A stretch of 44,062 nucleotides of DNA from Phycisphaerales bacterium UBA7800 (GCA_002480565.1 DLCK01000018.1:1-44062); one strand, 5' to 3'. Shown: positions 18,004 through 27,036, counted from the stretch's first letter. Numbers and translations: made by a program. The notes: generated by a model from the sequence alone, not told the origin.

Positions 18004-19317
18004 ATGCGTGACACAGTGATACAAGTTCAGAACCTTGGCAAGCGTTACCGACTCGGCGGACAGGCACAGCTTGATTGCACCTTGCCTGAGACCATTGCCA
18101 AAAAAGCCGGTCAGCTACGTGACAAATTACTCGGCCGAAAAACCGATGCATCTCTCGAACATGCCAACGACTTTTGGGCGTTACGGAATATCAATTTCGA
18201 CTTGGCTCAAGGCGAAGTGCTGGGCATCATCGGGCACAACGGGTCGGGCAAAAGCACCCTGCTGAAAATGCTCAGTCAAATCACCAACCCCACCGAAGGC
18301 ATCGCCCGCATCCGCGGCCGCGTTGCATCGCTGTTGGAAGTCGGCACCGGGTTTCATCCTGAACTATCCGGACGTGAAAACATCTTCCTCAACGGCACGA
18401 TCCTAGGCATGACCCGCAAGGAAATCAAAACCAAGATCAACGACATCATCGAATTTTCCGGCATTGAAAAATTCCTCGACACCCCCGTTAAACGCTACTC
18501 CTCAGGCATGACCGTGCGTCTTGCCTTTGCCGTGGCTGCTCATCTTGAACCTGAAATCATGGTCATTGATGAAGTCCTTGCTGTCGGCGATGCAGAGTTT
18601 CAGGACAAGTGCCTGGGCAAGATGAACAAGGTCGCCAATTCCGGTCGCACCATTTTATTCATCAGCCATAACATGAATGCCGTCCGCCAACTCTGCACCC
18701 GTGGCATATGGCTCAACCAAGGCCAAATGCAATTCGACGGCGAAGTGAGTGAGTGCATCGACCTCTACCTTGATGCCAAGCGCAAGCGTACCGGCAAGGT
18801 CACCGACCATGTCGAAAAAATCCACCATGAAGTTGATCTGCAAAAGGTCATCGTCAATGGTGATGACATCGACAACGTGGTGCTACCTGCAGATAAACAG
18901 ACCCTGCACATCACACTTGATGGTATCAACAATGGCGAGACCAAACGCATGGCGCTCGAAGCTCGACTCTTTGATGCCAAGCACATCCCGCTTGCCAGCT
19001 ACAGTACGCGACATTTGGGCCTGACACCTGATGCGATTGAAAACGGGAAGTTCACATTACAAGCAGACATCGCATTACCCAAGATTGCCAGCGGTCAGTA
19101 TTACCTGTCATTGATGGTTAATGATCCGGGTAAAACGTCTTGGGCGCACTTGCCTATGGCAGTGGGTGTCCATGCTGAAGGTCATACCTCCGGATGTGGA
19201 CTGGCGTACCCATACAGCAGTGGTAATGGTTTTGTCTTACTCAAATCCGCCACCCCGGAAGCCCCGGAAGCGACTGAGAAAATCATCACCGATACGTCGT
19301 TACAGCAGGCAGCTTAA
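18004..19317 (+). CDS. wzt: ABC exporter ATPase with C-terminal sugar-binding domain (Wzt-like)
   Basis: 437 aa. ATPase domain: Walker A GIIGHNGSGKST (Lys83), a YSSGMTVRLAF signature, Walker B IMVIDEVLAVGD, and the H-loop ISHNM. From about residue 270 a beta-rich domain (HITLDGINNGETKRMALEARLFD ... YYLSLMVNDPGK) resembles the Wzt C-terminal domain that recognises the chain end of the exported glycan. ATG 18004 or the in-frame GTG 17998, which overlaps the permease stop, are both possible. The C-terminal linker contains two 9-bp CCCCGGAAG repeats (19253-19270, read as PEAPEA), and the protein ends in SLQQAA, one of the Ala-Ala tails in this cluster. Confidence 0.93.
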   Translation: MRDTVIQVQNLGKRYRLGGQAQLDCTLPETIAKKAGQLRDKLLGRKTDASLEHANDFWALRNINFDLAQGEVLGIIGHNGSGKSTLLKMLSQITNPTEGIARIRGRVASLLEVGTGFHPELSGRENIFLNGTILGMTRKEIKTKINDIIEFSGIEKFLDTPVKRYSSGMTVRLAFAVAAHLEPEIMVIDEVLAVGDAEFQDKCLGKMNKVANSGRTILFISHNMNAVRQLCTRGIWLNQGQMQFDGEVSECIDLYLDAKRKRTGKVTDHVEKIHHEVDLQKVIVNGDDIDNVVLPADKQTLHITLDGINNGETKRMALEARLFDAKHIPLASYSTRHLGLTPDAIENGKFTLQADIALPKIASGQYYLSLMVNDPGKTSWAHLPMAVGVHAEGHTSGCGLAYPYSSGNGFVLLKSATPEAPEATEKIITDTSLQQAA

Positions 19318-19333
19318 TTGCAAGGAGTTTGTC

Positions 19334-20275
19334 ATGTCAGAAAAAACCAGATGCATCATCACCGGCGCTTCAGCTTGTTTTGGTCCCTCGGTTCTTGCCA
19401 TGATCGGCTCGCTGGATGCCAATTGGCCGGGTCATCCACCTGTGCATGTGTTTGATCTCGGACTGGATGAACAGACGCTTTATCAACTTGCAGCACACAA
19501 CATTCCCGTGATCCAGGTGCCGGACTTCTGCCCGTGGTGGCGTCAACATTACACCTGGAAAATATGGGCGATGAATCATGCCCCTGCCGACCAATTCCTT
19601 TGGATTGATGCCGGCGTGGTGGTGTTGCACCCTATGGATGAAGTGTTTTTCAGCATCGATAAGCTCGGATACTTCGCGGTGGGCAATCGCTTTACCCTCA
19701 AGGAAAATGTCTCCGAAGCCTGCTGTGAAGGTTGTGGCGTGACACCAGCTTTTCGAGATAACAAGATCATGGTCTCAGCCAACTTTCATGGTTTGGATCT
19801 GACTGGTATTGGCGGAGAAGTCGCCCGCGAAGCGTTGCGTGTTGCCACCGCTGATGAAGCGTACATCAAAGCCACCGCGCCATTGCACCGCCATGATGCT
19901 GCGATTCTTTCGACGGTTTTGCATAAAACTTGCCCACCGGTCTTTCAGGTTGATCCTGAAGTGTACAACGGCTGGAGCGCGCCCAATCAAGTGCGTGGCC
20001 AGAAGGTTTGGGTCCATCGCCGCAAACTCACCCAAGCGGATATGCAAACTTTCCATGACCGCATTGGCAAAGCGCCTAATCCACATATGCCCACCGTCCC
20101 TGTCGTCGTCAAACCCAGCGGACTCAAGGCAAAATATTGGCAGATGCTCAACAAATACAAACTCTGGAAGGCTCGCAAAAAAGGATACGTCTTTATCAAC
20201 GACGGCATGCGCGATGTCTCCGGTGTGGATAAAGCAAAACAGTTTGCTAACCAACCAACTAAAAAAGCAGCATAA
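19334..20275 (+). CDS. GT-A-like glycosyltransferase-family protein (putative)
   Basis: 313 aa, cytoplasmic. AAGGAG 7 nt before ATG 19334 fixes the start. FLWIDAGVVVLHPMDEVF, with Asp92, is like the D-x-D-bearing strand of nucleotide-sugar transferases, here reduced to D-A-G. HRHDAAILSTVLHKTCPP resembles the H-x-D-Q-x-x-L segment near the C-terminal end of such folds. The N-terminal TRCIITGASACFGPSVLAMIGSL fits a Rossmann-like start. Position between the exporter and the sulfotransferase supports a glycan role, but donor and acceptor are unknown. It ends in PTKKAA, the Ala-Ala tail. Confidence 0.6.
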   Translation: MSEKTRCIITGASACFGPSVLAMIGSLDANWPGHPPVHVFDLGLDEQTLYQLAAHNIPVIQVPDFCPWWRQHYTWKIWAMNHAPADQFLWIDAGVVVLHPMDEVFFSIDKLGYFAVGNRFTLKENVSEACCEGCGVTPAFRDNKIMVSANFHGLDLTGIGGEVAREALRVATADEAYIKATAPLHRHDAAILSTVLHKTCPPVFQVDPEVYNGWSAPNQVRGQKVWVHRRKLTQADMQTFHDRIGKAPNPHMPTVPVVVKPSGLKAKYWQMLNKYKLWKARKKGYVFINDGMRDVSGVDKAKQFANQPTKKAA

Positions 20276-20299
20276 AACAAGATGAAAACCAATGGATAA

Positions 20300-20380
20300 A
20301 CCACAGTGTCACAGAGACACAGAGACGGACAACAGAAAAAACACCAATTGCATTTCTCTGTGCCTCTGTGACTCTATGGT
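20300..20380. repeat. CACAGAG-type inverted repeat between two cluster genes
   Basis: Arms 20300-20325 and 20355-20380 are complementary at 23 of 26 positions (core TCACAGAGACACAGAGA) with a 29-nt loop. It belongs to the same word family as the arms around the lipoprotein gene. It fills most of the gap before the sulfotransferase gene, and could act as a weak transcription barrier although no T-tract follows. Confidence 0.8.
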
Positions 20381-20417
20381 AAAAACCAAAGATTAAAAGC
20401 CTTCAAGGAACCAATTC

Positions 20418-21377
20418 GTGAAACAGCAGCAAGTCATCTTTCTCGTCTCGCAACCCCGAGCTGGGAGCACGTTGCTCCAGACCATGCTCAATGGACACTC
20501 ACGCATTGATTCAGCCCCTGAACCCTGGCTGATGTTCAATCCGTTGTACGTTCTCAAAGACCAACACATGACCAAGGACTTTGGTCATAAAGGTTGGGGT
20601 GCGTCCGTGGATGACTTTTTGACTCGCATTCCCGATGGGCACGAAGTCTACGACCAACACATGCGCGACCTGGCGTTGGACCTTTATGGCAAGGCACGAT
20701 CCAGTGATGACCACTATTTCCTGGACAAGACGCCCCGCTATTTCCTGATCCTTGATGACCTGATGCGGATCATGCCCGATGCCCAATACATCATGCTCAT
20801 TCGCAATCCATTGGCAGTGCTCATGAGCACCCTTGCAACGTTCCCGTATCCTGAACGGGTTTGCATTCGTCATGGTTCGGACCTGCTTGATGGCCCGCGT
20901 TGTCTGGTCGAAGGGTTAGCCAAGCATCGTGATCGAATGACGGTTGTACATTATGAGCAGATCGTCCAAGATCCCGATACGCAGTTGCAAACCATCTGCC
21001 AAAACATGGGACTCAACCATGAAACGGGCATGACTGAGTACAGCAAACATCGCATCCCCCAAGGCAAAGGCGGCGATCCCAACATCCATAAACATGACCG
21101 CCCGCATACCGCAAGTGTCGATAAGTGGCTCAAGGCCATCACCAGTATCGAACGCGCAGACCTGTGTCTGTCCTACATGAAGCAGCTGGGCAAAGAGACG
21201 TTCACGACACTGGGCTATGACTACGACCACATGCACCAGCAGATTCTCGACCGCCGAAGCAGTCTCAAATCCGAGTACACCCTTGCAGACCGTATGCGTC
21301 GTGTGCGAAATGGTGTGAATGAAATTCTGGGTAAAGTCTTCAAAGGCCACCGTCGTTATCACACGGCATGGAGTTAA
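20418..21377 (+). CDS. PAPS-dependent sulfotransferase
   Basis: 319 aa. SQPRAGSTLLQTML (residues 11-24) is the 5'-phosphosulfate-binding loop, and LIRNPLAVLMSTL (Arg129) the 3'-phosphate-binding segment of PAPS sulfotransferases. NGHSRIDSAPEPWLM between them is typical of the Sulfotransfer family acting on glycans or small molecules. The start is GTG 20418 with AAGGAA 7 nt upstream. Inside an export/glycosyltransferase cluster, it probably sulfates the surface polysaccharide or a lipid-linked precursor. Unlike most neighbours it lacks the Ala-Ala tail (ends TAWS). Confidence 0.88.
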   Translation: MKQQQVIFLVSQPRAGSTLLQTMLNGHSRIDSAPEPWLMFNPLYVLKDQHMTKDFGHKGWGASVDDFLTRIPDGHEVYDQHMRDLALDLYGKARSSDDHYFLDKTPRYFLILDDLMRIMPDAQYIMLIRNPLAVLMSTLATFPYPERVCIRHGSDLLDGPRCLVEGLAKHRDRMTVVHYEQIVQDPDTQLQTICQNMGLNHETGMTEYSKHRIPQGKGGDPNIHKHDRPHTASVDKWLKAITSIERADLCLSYMKQLGKETFTTLGYDYDHMHQQILDRRSSLKSEYTLADRMRRVRNGVNEILGKVFKGHRRYHTAWS

Positions 21378-21416
21378 GCAGCAAAATCAGCTTGATGAAC
21401 GACATCAAAAATAGCT

Positions 21417-21433
21417 GCGACACTGCATGTCGC
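21417..21433. repeat. Small hairpin after the sulfotransferase gene
   Basis: GCGACA-CTGCA-TGTCGC, 6-bp perfect stem in the 203-bp gap before the next gene. No T-tract follows, so it is not a convincing intrinsic terminator. Its stem resembles the terminator at 39513. Confidence 0.45.
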
Positions 21434-21580
21434 TGATGCTTCACAAACCGTGAACCCTATTCATTATCACCCGTCTGATAAATACTGGCTCTGAAACTTC
21501 CAGAATCCATCTGCAACTTGCCGACATATCAATAGGGAGACACACTCCCGATTGCTGTCCCATGGACAAGGAGATGGATC

Positions 21581-22792
21581 GTGAAATCCAGCATCGGCAT
21601 CATATTGGCACTGACCTGCATTTTCTCTGCAAATGGTTTTGCACAGTTGATGCCCATGGGACTTAATCAGGTTCCACTTGAAGGTCTTGGCGATCAACCG
21701 CATTACAATTTCTGGGTCGGTGGTCACATCTGCGGCAGTCATCACAAAGCCAATAAGTCGGTCTATCCCGCGGCTGGCTTTGTGGCCAACACCGGCATGT
21801 TCGAAGCTTCATCCGCCCAATTCGTAATGCTCCTGGGCGACAGTTTCACCAACATATCCCCCATCCATGCTGACGCCATGCGCCGGACACTCGGTTCGGT
21901 CCCTTTGCCGGTGATCAATGTCATGGGCAAAACGGAACACGCTCAACACGACACGTATCAAGCGATATTTAACCAGCAAGCCAACACGCAATTCATGATC
22001 GGCCCGGACGTTTGTCTGGTTGTTGACAGCTTTGCACCCAATTGGGATTGGCTTGCCGAGAGTCTGCAAACCATCAGTCAGACGCCAGCCATGCGTCACG
22101 TGTTTATCTTTGCTGCGGGCATGCCCTGGGGTAATGATGATTTACTGCCAACCCTTCCCACAAAACGCCAAGTCGCCCAACCGGTCACCCTGCCTTCGGC
22201 TAAAGCATTTAATGATCAGGTCAAACCAACCCTGCTTCGCTTGTCGCAAATTAAAAATGTCTATTGGTTTGCTGGCAACATCAACAACAGTCACATCCAT
22301 CAAACCTACCATTGGAAATCGCCTGACAGTACCCTGACCATTGTGGCCAACGCCATGACCGGCAGCATTCATGACAGCATGCTCAACGTACAGGTCGACG
22401 CACAAGGCCTAGTGCATATCAACACGGTGTCACTGACCACAGGCATGATCGCCGACATCAATACATTTGGTTCAAACCGCTGGCTTACTGACACGGCTCA
22501 ATGGCGCAAAGATCACCCACAAGCCGGTTTTTACGCTTATTTCAAGCATAAATCCAAGGAAGTCCTCATCAGCAAGAAGTTCGCAGCAGGTATCTTCGGC
22601 GGACTGGTCTTTGGTGTCTTTGTCATGCTCATCAAGCGTCCGACAACATTGGATCGCAAGGTTCGCCGCCCTTCTGTGATGCGCGTCCTGGATGATGATG
22701 ACTACATCCCCATGCCGACTCCTCAGCCTCATGACGTGTTTTCCAAATTAGATGATGAAGACAAAGAAGACGATTCCCGCCAAGCAGCATAA
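21581..22792 (+). CDS. Membrane-anchored, degenerate metallophosphoesterase-like protein
   Basis: 403 aa; GTG 21581 with AAGGAG 7 nt upstream. The signal peptide (IGIILALTCIFSANGFA|Q) and C-terminal membrane helix (AAGIFGGLVFGVFVMLI) place the main domain outside the cytoplasm, with an acidic cytoplasmic tail ending SRQAA. The order of segments follows calcineurin-like phosphoesterases, but key residues are missing: GGH for D-x-H, LLGDSF kept for GD, VMGKTEH for GNHE, AAGMPWG for the GxxH region, AGNINNSH for GHxH. The final part (TLTIVANAMTGS) fits the family's closing strand. An alternative is an SGNH-like fold with GDSF as the serine block. Either way no complete active site is seen; it may bind or scaffold. 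Confidence 0.5.
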   Translation: MKSSIGIILALTCIFSANGFAQLMPMGLNQVPLEGLGDQPHYNFWVGGHICGSHHKANKSVYPAAGFVANTGMFEASSAQFVMLLGDSFTNISPIHADAMRRTLGSVPLPVINVMGKTEHAQHDTYQAIFNQQANTQFMIGPDVCLVVDSFAPNWDWLAESLQTISQTPAMRHVFIFAAGMPWGNDDLLPTLPTKRQVAQPVTLPSAKAFNDQVKPTLLRLSQIKNVYWFAGNINNSHIHQTYHWKSPDSTLTIVANAMTGSIHDSMLNVQVDAQGLVHINTVSLTTGMIADINTFGSNRWLTDTAQWRKDHPQAGFYAYFKHKSKEVLISKKFAAGIFGGLVFGVFVMLIKRPTTLDRKVRRPSVMRVLDDDDYIPMPTPQPHDVFSKLDDEDKEDDSRQAA

Positions 22793-22819
22793 CCCAAACC
22801 CACGTGACCAAGGAACCTC

Positions 22820-23647
22820 ATGCCCGTCACTCAAGTACAACCTGGCATCACCGCGATAGTGATCTGTCACAATGCAGCCGATCAGCTTGATCGCTGCCTG
22901 CGGACGTTGCGCTGGGCCGATGAGTTACTGGTGGTGAACATTCAATCCACGGACAACACGTTGGAGATTGCAAGCCGCTGGGCGGATCGGATTCTGTCTC
23001 ATGCCAAGGACGAGTCACTGTACAAAGCGCGAGTCGATGCCATCAAGCAAGCCCGTCATGACTGGGTGTTAATCGCCACACCACAAGACCGGCTGGATGT
23101 GAGTTTCCCCCGCGACTTGCGGAAGTTGCTCGGGTTTGAACAGTCCACTGCCCTACTTAAAATCCCACGTACCTTTACGGTCAAAGACAAACCAATGCAG
23201 ACTGTGCCTGTGGGCATGGAGCATCAGACCTGGTTGTCGGTGCTGTGTAAATCACGTTGTGAGATTAATGACCGTCCATTGATGTATGCAGTCGCCAAAG
23301 ACGGTTTTGACACGCAGAGTTGGCCCGACACCTTGGTGCATCCTGTGCGCTTTGCCTGTTCGACTGGATCAAAACATTGGTATTCGGCCATCACAGAAAA
23401 AGCGATGGCAAGGCATCTTGCTTCCAAACGTCTAACGATTGGTGAGGTCACCTTCAAACCTATTCGAACACTTGCAGGTGTTATCGGACACTTCTGGCAA
23501 CCTCGCCGATGTATCCGTGAAATCAAAACCATGCTCATGAACCTGGCAGTGGCCGGCATGGTGGCTATACATCAACTCCGACGGACACCGCGCAAGGATA
23601 GCAGTCAAACTCCAAATCCGGATACCGCCCAGCGCAAGGCTGCGTGA
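22820..23647 (+). CDS. Family 2 glycosyltransferase homologue with altered active site
   Basis: 275 aa with AAGGA before ATG 22820. GITAIVICHNAADQLDRCLRTLRWADELLVVNIQSTDNT is a clear WaaE/GT2 nucleotide-sugar-binding start. Where active relatives have the D-x-D/D-A-D-E motif (DWVLLVDPDEYYP in the paralogous half of the next gene) this protein has DWVLIATPQDRLD, so metal binding is doubtful. It may be inactive or use another mechanism. C-terminal helices are basic and the protein ends AQRKAA. It is paralogous to the C-terminal half of the gene at 23875. Confidence 0.75.
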   Translation: MPVTQVQPGITAIVICHNAADQLDRCLRTLRWADELLVVNIQSTDNTLEIASRWADRILSHAKDESLYKARVDAIKQARHDWVLIATPQDRLDVSFPRDLRKLLGFEQSTALLKIPRTFTVKDKPMQTVPVGMEHQTWLSVLCKSRCEINDRPLMYAVAKDGFDTQSWPDTLVHPVRFACSTGSKHWYSAITEKAMARHLASKRLTIGEVTFKPIRTLAGVIGHFWQPRRCIREIKTMLMNLAVAGMVAIHQLRRTPRKDSSQTPNPDTAQRKAA

Positions 23648-23874
23648 CCGATAATCACAACGCCAGGACGTTCTCATCGCCCCTTTACATGTCCAAACGG
23701 ATCACAACAATGCATCGCAACACTGCAATGTGTGATTCTCATCTGCGCATCAACAATCCAAATCCACTTCAAAACACAGCTAAACCCGACATCTGATTGT
23801 GACGATTATATGAACTGTATCGACGAATGCAGAGACGCAATTCGTGATATGAAGCCCCAGTAATCGAGGTGCCC
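23648..23874. other. Intergenic leader before the fusion gene
   Basis: 227 bp without a gene. A hairpin ACGAAT/ATTCGT (about 23823-23844) lies shortly before the start. No clear promoter is visible. Confidence 0.35.
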
Positions 23875-25980
23875 ATGTCCGAGACATCCCAATACACCAT
23901 GCCCCGGCGACTTGTCAGTATCGACATGCTGCGCGGGATGGCAGCAATCGCTGTCCTGTTATTCCATGGTCTGGCGATCTATGCCTTGGCACTCAAAGAC
24001 GTCCATGTCGGACTGTATGTACTTGCCTACCCGGTGACCATCGGGTTTGTCGGCGTGCATTTGTTTCTGGTTCTCTCAGGCTTCTGTATTCACATGCGCA
24101 TGGCTCGGAGTGATCAACAACAATTCAAACTCCCGTGGGTCAGTTTCTGGAAGCGACGCTTCTGGCGGTTGTATCCGGCGTACCTTGCAGCCATGATCTT
24201 CTCGGTCGGATTGATGATCGTCACCCAGGCGTGGCTTAACAACCAACTCAATCCGACTGCACTACTCCAAGGCTGGAGCGAAGCGAAGTGGGATATGCTC
24301 GCACACCTGTTGATGCTTCACTTACTGATCCCTGCTTTTGCAATGGGATTGGGCAACGCATCTCTGTGGTCATTGGCATTGGAAGAGCATCTGTATCTGC
24401 TCTACAGTCCGATGCTCTGGATTCGCAATCATCTTGGATGGGTCAACGTCCTGATCGTCAGCGGTATCGTCGCATTGGCTTGGCGCGGTGTCTGTGTGAT
24501 GCTTTGGGATACCAACCCAACCTTGCCACTGGGCATGGAAGGCGCCAAGGCATTCTTGCTACTCCAAGCTCCATCACGTTGGTTTGAGTGGTGTCTGGGC
24601 GCCGTAGCGGTGGAAGCCTGCGTTGGCCGGATCACACTGCCACGATGGAGTCGGAGCATGAAGGTCGCCGGACTCTTCGCAGGGCTGGCGGTGGCATGCA
24701 GCTATCATCCCATCGGCTGGATCATCCGCGAAGCGCTCTGGGGCATGTGCTTTTTCACTATCGTCAATGGTGTTGTCAACCGTGAAAAACAGCTTAAAAA
24801 CCAGACTAAATCGACATACTCACCCAACACCTTCGTACGAATATTTGCAGGACTGGGCGTGATCTCCTATTCGATTTATCTGATCCATGGCCCGATCCTG
24901 CATGTGTCCAAACTCCTTGGGTACAACATGGGACTCAGTCCAGCTGGCCATCTGGCTTTACGCATCGGCGTGATCCTCGGTTGCGTCCCCCTGGCCTATA
25001 TCTTCTATCGCATCTTCGAAAAACCGTTCATCGACCAACTCACTTCAAGTAAAGAACAATCCAAATCAGTGACAGGATTTAATATGGATACGCTTCCGGA
25101 CATCACCTGCCCGACTCCTGAACATTACCCGCCGATCACAGCCATTGTGGTCAGTCGCAATGAAGGCCATCACCTTAAGGAATGTTTAACGCGACTTCGT
25201 TTTTGCGATCAAATCATTCTCGTGGACATGCAGTCGACGGACAACACCCGGCAGATGGGCGAGCAGTATGCGGATTTGATTTTGGATCATGGGTTTAGCC
25301 CGATTGTCGAGCCGGTGCGTGTGTTTGCATCCAAGCATGCGACGAGTGACTGGGTGTTACTGGTTGATCCTGATGAATATTATCCAGAAGCGTTGGTGCC
25401 ATGGATTCGACAGGCAACCGTCAGTCGTGACGTTCCAGGGGCAGGCGGGATGTTTGACCTGCCGATGAGTTATTACTTCCGACGCAAGTTACTCACCAGT
25501 ACGGTATGGGGTCGACGGACGCAGGTGCGACCTGCATTGGTGAACCTCAAGCGATGTGAGTTACGCCCCCTGAGCATGCGAGGGCCAAAGCTTCACGCCG
25601 GTTACAAACGCCTGCCGATCACGCCGACGTTGCACAACCACATTCAACACTATTGGATGGATACTTACACAAAACTCATCAAAGCGATGTGTCGGTATGT
25701 GCTTCATGAAGGCAAAGGTCAATACGCCCAAGGCAAACGCTTTAAACTCCGCAGTGTTCTGATCGAACCATTATTTCAACTCAAAGCCAACTTGCTGTAT
25801 CGCAATGGACTTAAAGACGGCTTGCGCGGGATCAGCCTGAGTCTGATTTACTCGGCGTACCTGTTTGGTTCTGCCATCTCACTGGGCTTATATCAGCTTA
25901 AACAGCCTAAAAACACGCAAAATAACGAGTTGAAAGTATCTGAACCTGCTGGCGAACAAAGTAACCGTAAGGCTGCGTAG
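23875..25980 (+). CDS. Acyltransferase-3 / GT2 glycosyltransferase fusion protein
   Basis: 701 aa from ATG 23875 (GAGG at 5 nt). Residues 1-390 are an acyltransferase-3 (OafA/YrhL) membrane domain: SIDMLRGMAAIAVLLFHG, LFLVLSGFCIHMRM, FWKRRFWRLYPAYLAAMIFS, SLWSLALEEHLYLL and SIYLIHGPILH, with about ten helices. From about 420 there is a GT2 domain: ITAIVVSRNEGHHLKECL, VDMQSTDNT, and an intact WVLLVDPDEYYP. One protein could thus transfer a sugar and an acyl group to the same glycan at the membrane. No frameshift is needed: the frame is continuous and the linker (about 395-415) hydrophilic. It ends SNRKAA. Confidence 0.9.
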   Translation: MSETSQYTMPRRLVSIDMLRGMAAIAVLLFHGLAIYALALKDVHVGLYVLAYPVTIGFVGVHLFLVLSGFCIHMRMARSDQQQFKLPWVSFWKRRFWRLYPAYLAAMIFSVGLMIVTQAWLNNQLNPTALLQGWSEAKWDMLAHLLMLHLLIPAFAMGLGNASLWSLALEEHLYLLYSPMLWIRNHLGWVNVLIVSGIVALAWRGVCVMLWDTNPTLPLGMEGAKAFLLLQAPSRWFEWCLGAVAVEACVGRITLPRWSRSMKVAGLFAGLAVACSYHPIGWIIREALWGMCFFTIVNGVVNREKQLKNQTKSTYSPNTFVRIFAGLGVISYSIYLIHGPILHVSKLLGYNMGLSPAGHLALRIGVILGCVPLAYIFYRIFEKPFIDQLTSSKEQSKSVTGFNMDTLPDITCPTPEHYPPITAIVVSRNEGHHLKECLTRLRFCDQIILVDMQSTDNTRQMGEQYADLILDHGFSPIVEPVRVFASKHATSDWVLLVDPDEYYPEALVPWIRQATVSRDVPGAGGMFDLPMSYYFRRKLLTSTVWGRRTQVRPALVNLKRCELRPLSMRGPKLHAGYKRLPITPTLHNHIQHYWMDTYTKLIKAMCRYVLHEGKGQYAQGKRFKLRSVLIEPLFQLKANLLYRNGLKDGLRGISLSLIYSAYLFGSAISLGLYQLKQPKNTQNNELKVSEPAGEQSNRKAA

Positions 25981-26073
25981 TATTCATGCTGACACTTGTT
26001 GTGACGGGTGTCGTGTACACTGACAATCCGTAGCAGGATTACCAGACGACAAGGTAGCAAGCAGGAAGACACC

Positions 26074-27036
26074 ATGAAAGTTCTCATCACCGGCGGCGCG
26101 GGATTTATTGGATCACATCTCTGTGAAACCATGCTCAGCCAGGGACATCAGGTCATAGCCATCGACGACCTGAGTACCGGCTCGCATACCAATATCGCGC
26201 ATCTGGAATCCAATCGTGACTTTCAGATGGTTGTCGACACGGTGCTTGATACCCAGTTGATCAACCAACTCATCCGTGAATGCGATCAGGTCCTTCACCT
26301 TGCATCGGCGGTGGGTGTCCAATTAATCATCGACCAGCCGACCAAGACGATCCAAACCATCGTCGAAGGCACGCGCGTCGTGCTTGATGCTGCCAAGCGG
26401 TATCGTCGTCCTGTGCTGATTACCTCAACAAGTGAAGTCTATGGCAAGGGGTCGAAAATCCCCTTCTCCGAAGATGATGACATTGTGCTTGGCCCGACCT
26501 CCACGCGCCGCTGGTTATATGCCTCGGCCAAAATGCTCGACGAGTTTTTGGGGCTTGCCCATTGGTATGAAACGCGTTTACCAGTCACCATCGTCCGACT
26601 CTTCAACACCGTCGGACCACGCCAAATCGGGCAGTACGGCATGGTGCTGCCACGCTTTGTCCAAAAGGCATTGAAAGGTGATCCTTTGACCGTTTACGGT
26701 GACGGCAAGCAGGCACGTTGTTTCTGTCATGTCAGTGATGCGGTGACCGCGTTGATCAAACTATCACAATGCAAAGACGGCTACGGCAAAGTCATCAACG
26801 TCGGCTCGGAAGAAGAAATTTCAATTTTAGAGTTGGCTCAAAAAGTGATCGCCATGACCGATTCACAATCTGAGATTGAATTTCTGAGCTACGAAAAAGC
26901 TTACACCCAAGGCTTCGATGACATGCAACGTCGCGTGCCGGACTTGGCGCGGATCAAAGAGTTGGTCGGTTATCGGCCCGACTATGACCTGTCAGGTGTG
27001 ATCCAAAGCACCATCGCATACTGGCAGAATCAGTGA
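26074..27036 (+). CDS. NAD-dependent sugar-nucleotide epimerase/dehydratase
   Basis: 320 aa short-chain extended SDR. MKVLITGGAGFIGSHLCE is the NAD-binding Gly motif, TSTSEVYGKG and YASAKMLDE carry the catalytic Ser/Thr and Tyr-x-x-x-Lys, and LFNTVGPRQIGQYGMVLPRF plus VYGDGKQARCFCHV are substrate-side motifs shared with UDP-glucuronate decarboxylases and UDP-glucose epimerases. ATG 26074 is chosen over the longer frame because of AGGAAG 6-7 nt upstream and the start of the Rossmann fold. It supplies an activated sugar for the cluster. It lacks the Ala-Ala tail. Confidence 0.9.
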   Translation: MKVLITGGAGFIGSHLCETMLSQGHQVIAIDDLSTGSHTNIAHLESNRDFQMVVDTVLDTQLINQLIRECDQVLHLASAVGVQLIIDQPTKTIQTIVEGTRVVLDAAKRYRRPVLITSTSEVYGKGSKIPFSEDDDIVLGPTSTRRWLYASAKMLDEFLGLAHWYETRLPVTIVRLFNTVGPRQIGQYGMVLPRFVQKALKGDPLTVYGDGKQARCFCHVSDAVTALIKLSQCKDGYGKVINVGSEEEISILELAQKVIAMTDSQSEIEFLSYEKAYTQGFDDMQRRVPDLARIKELVGYRPDYDLSGVIQSTIAYWQNQ

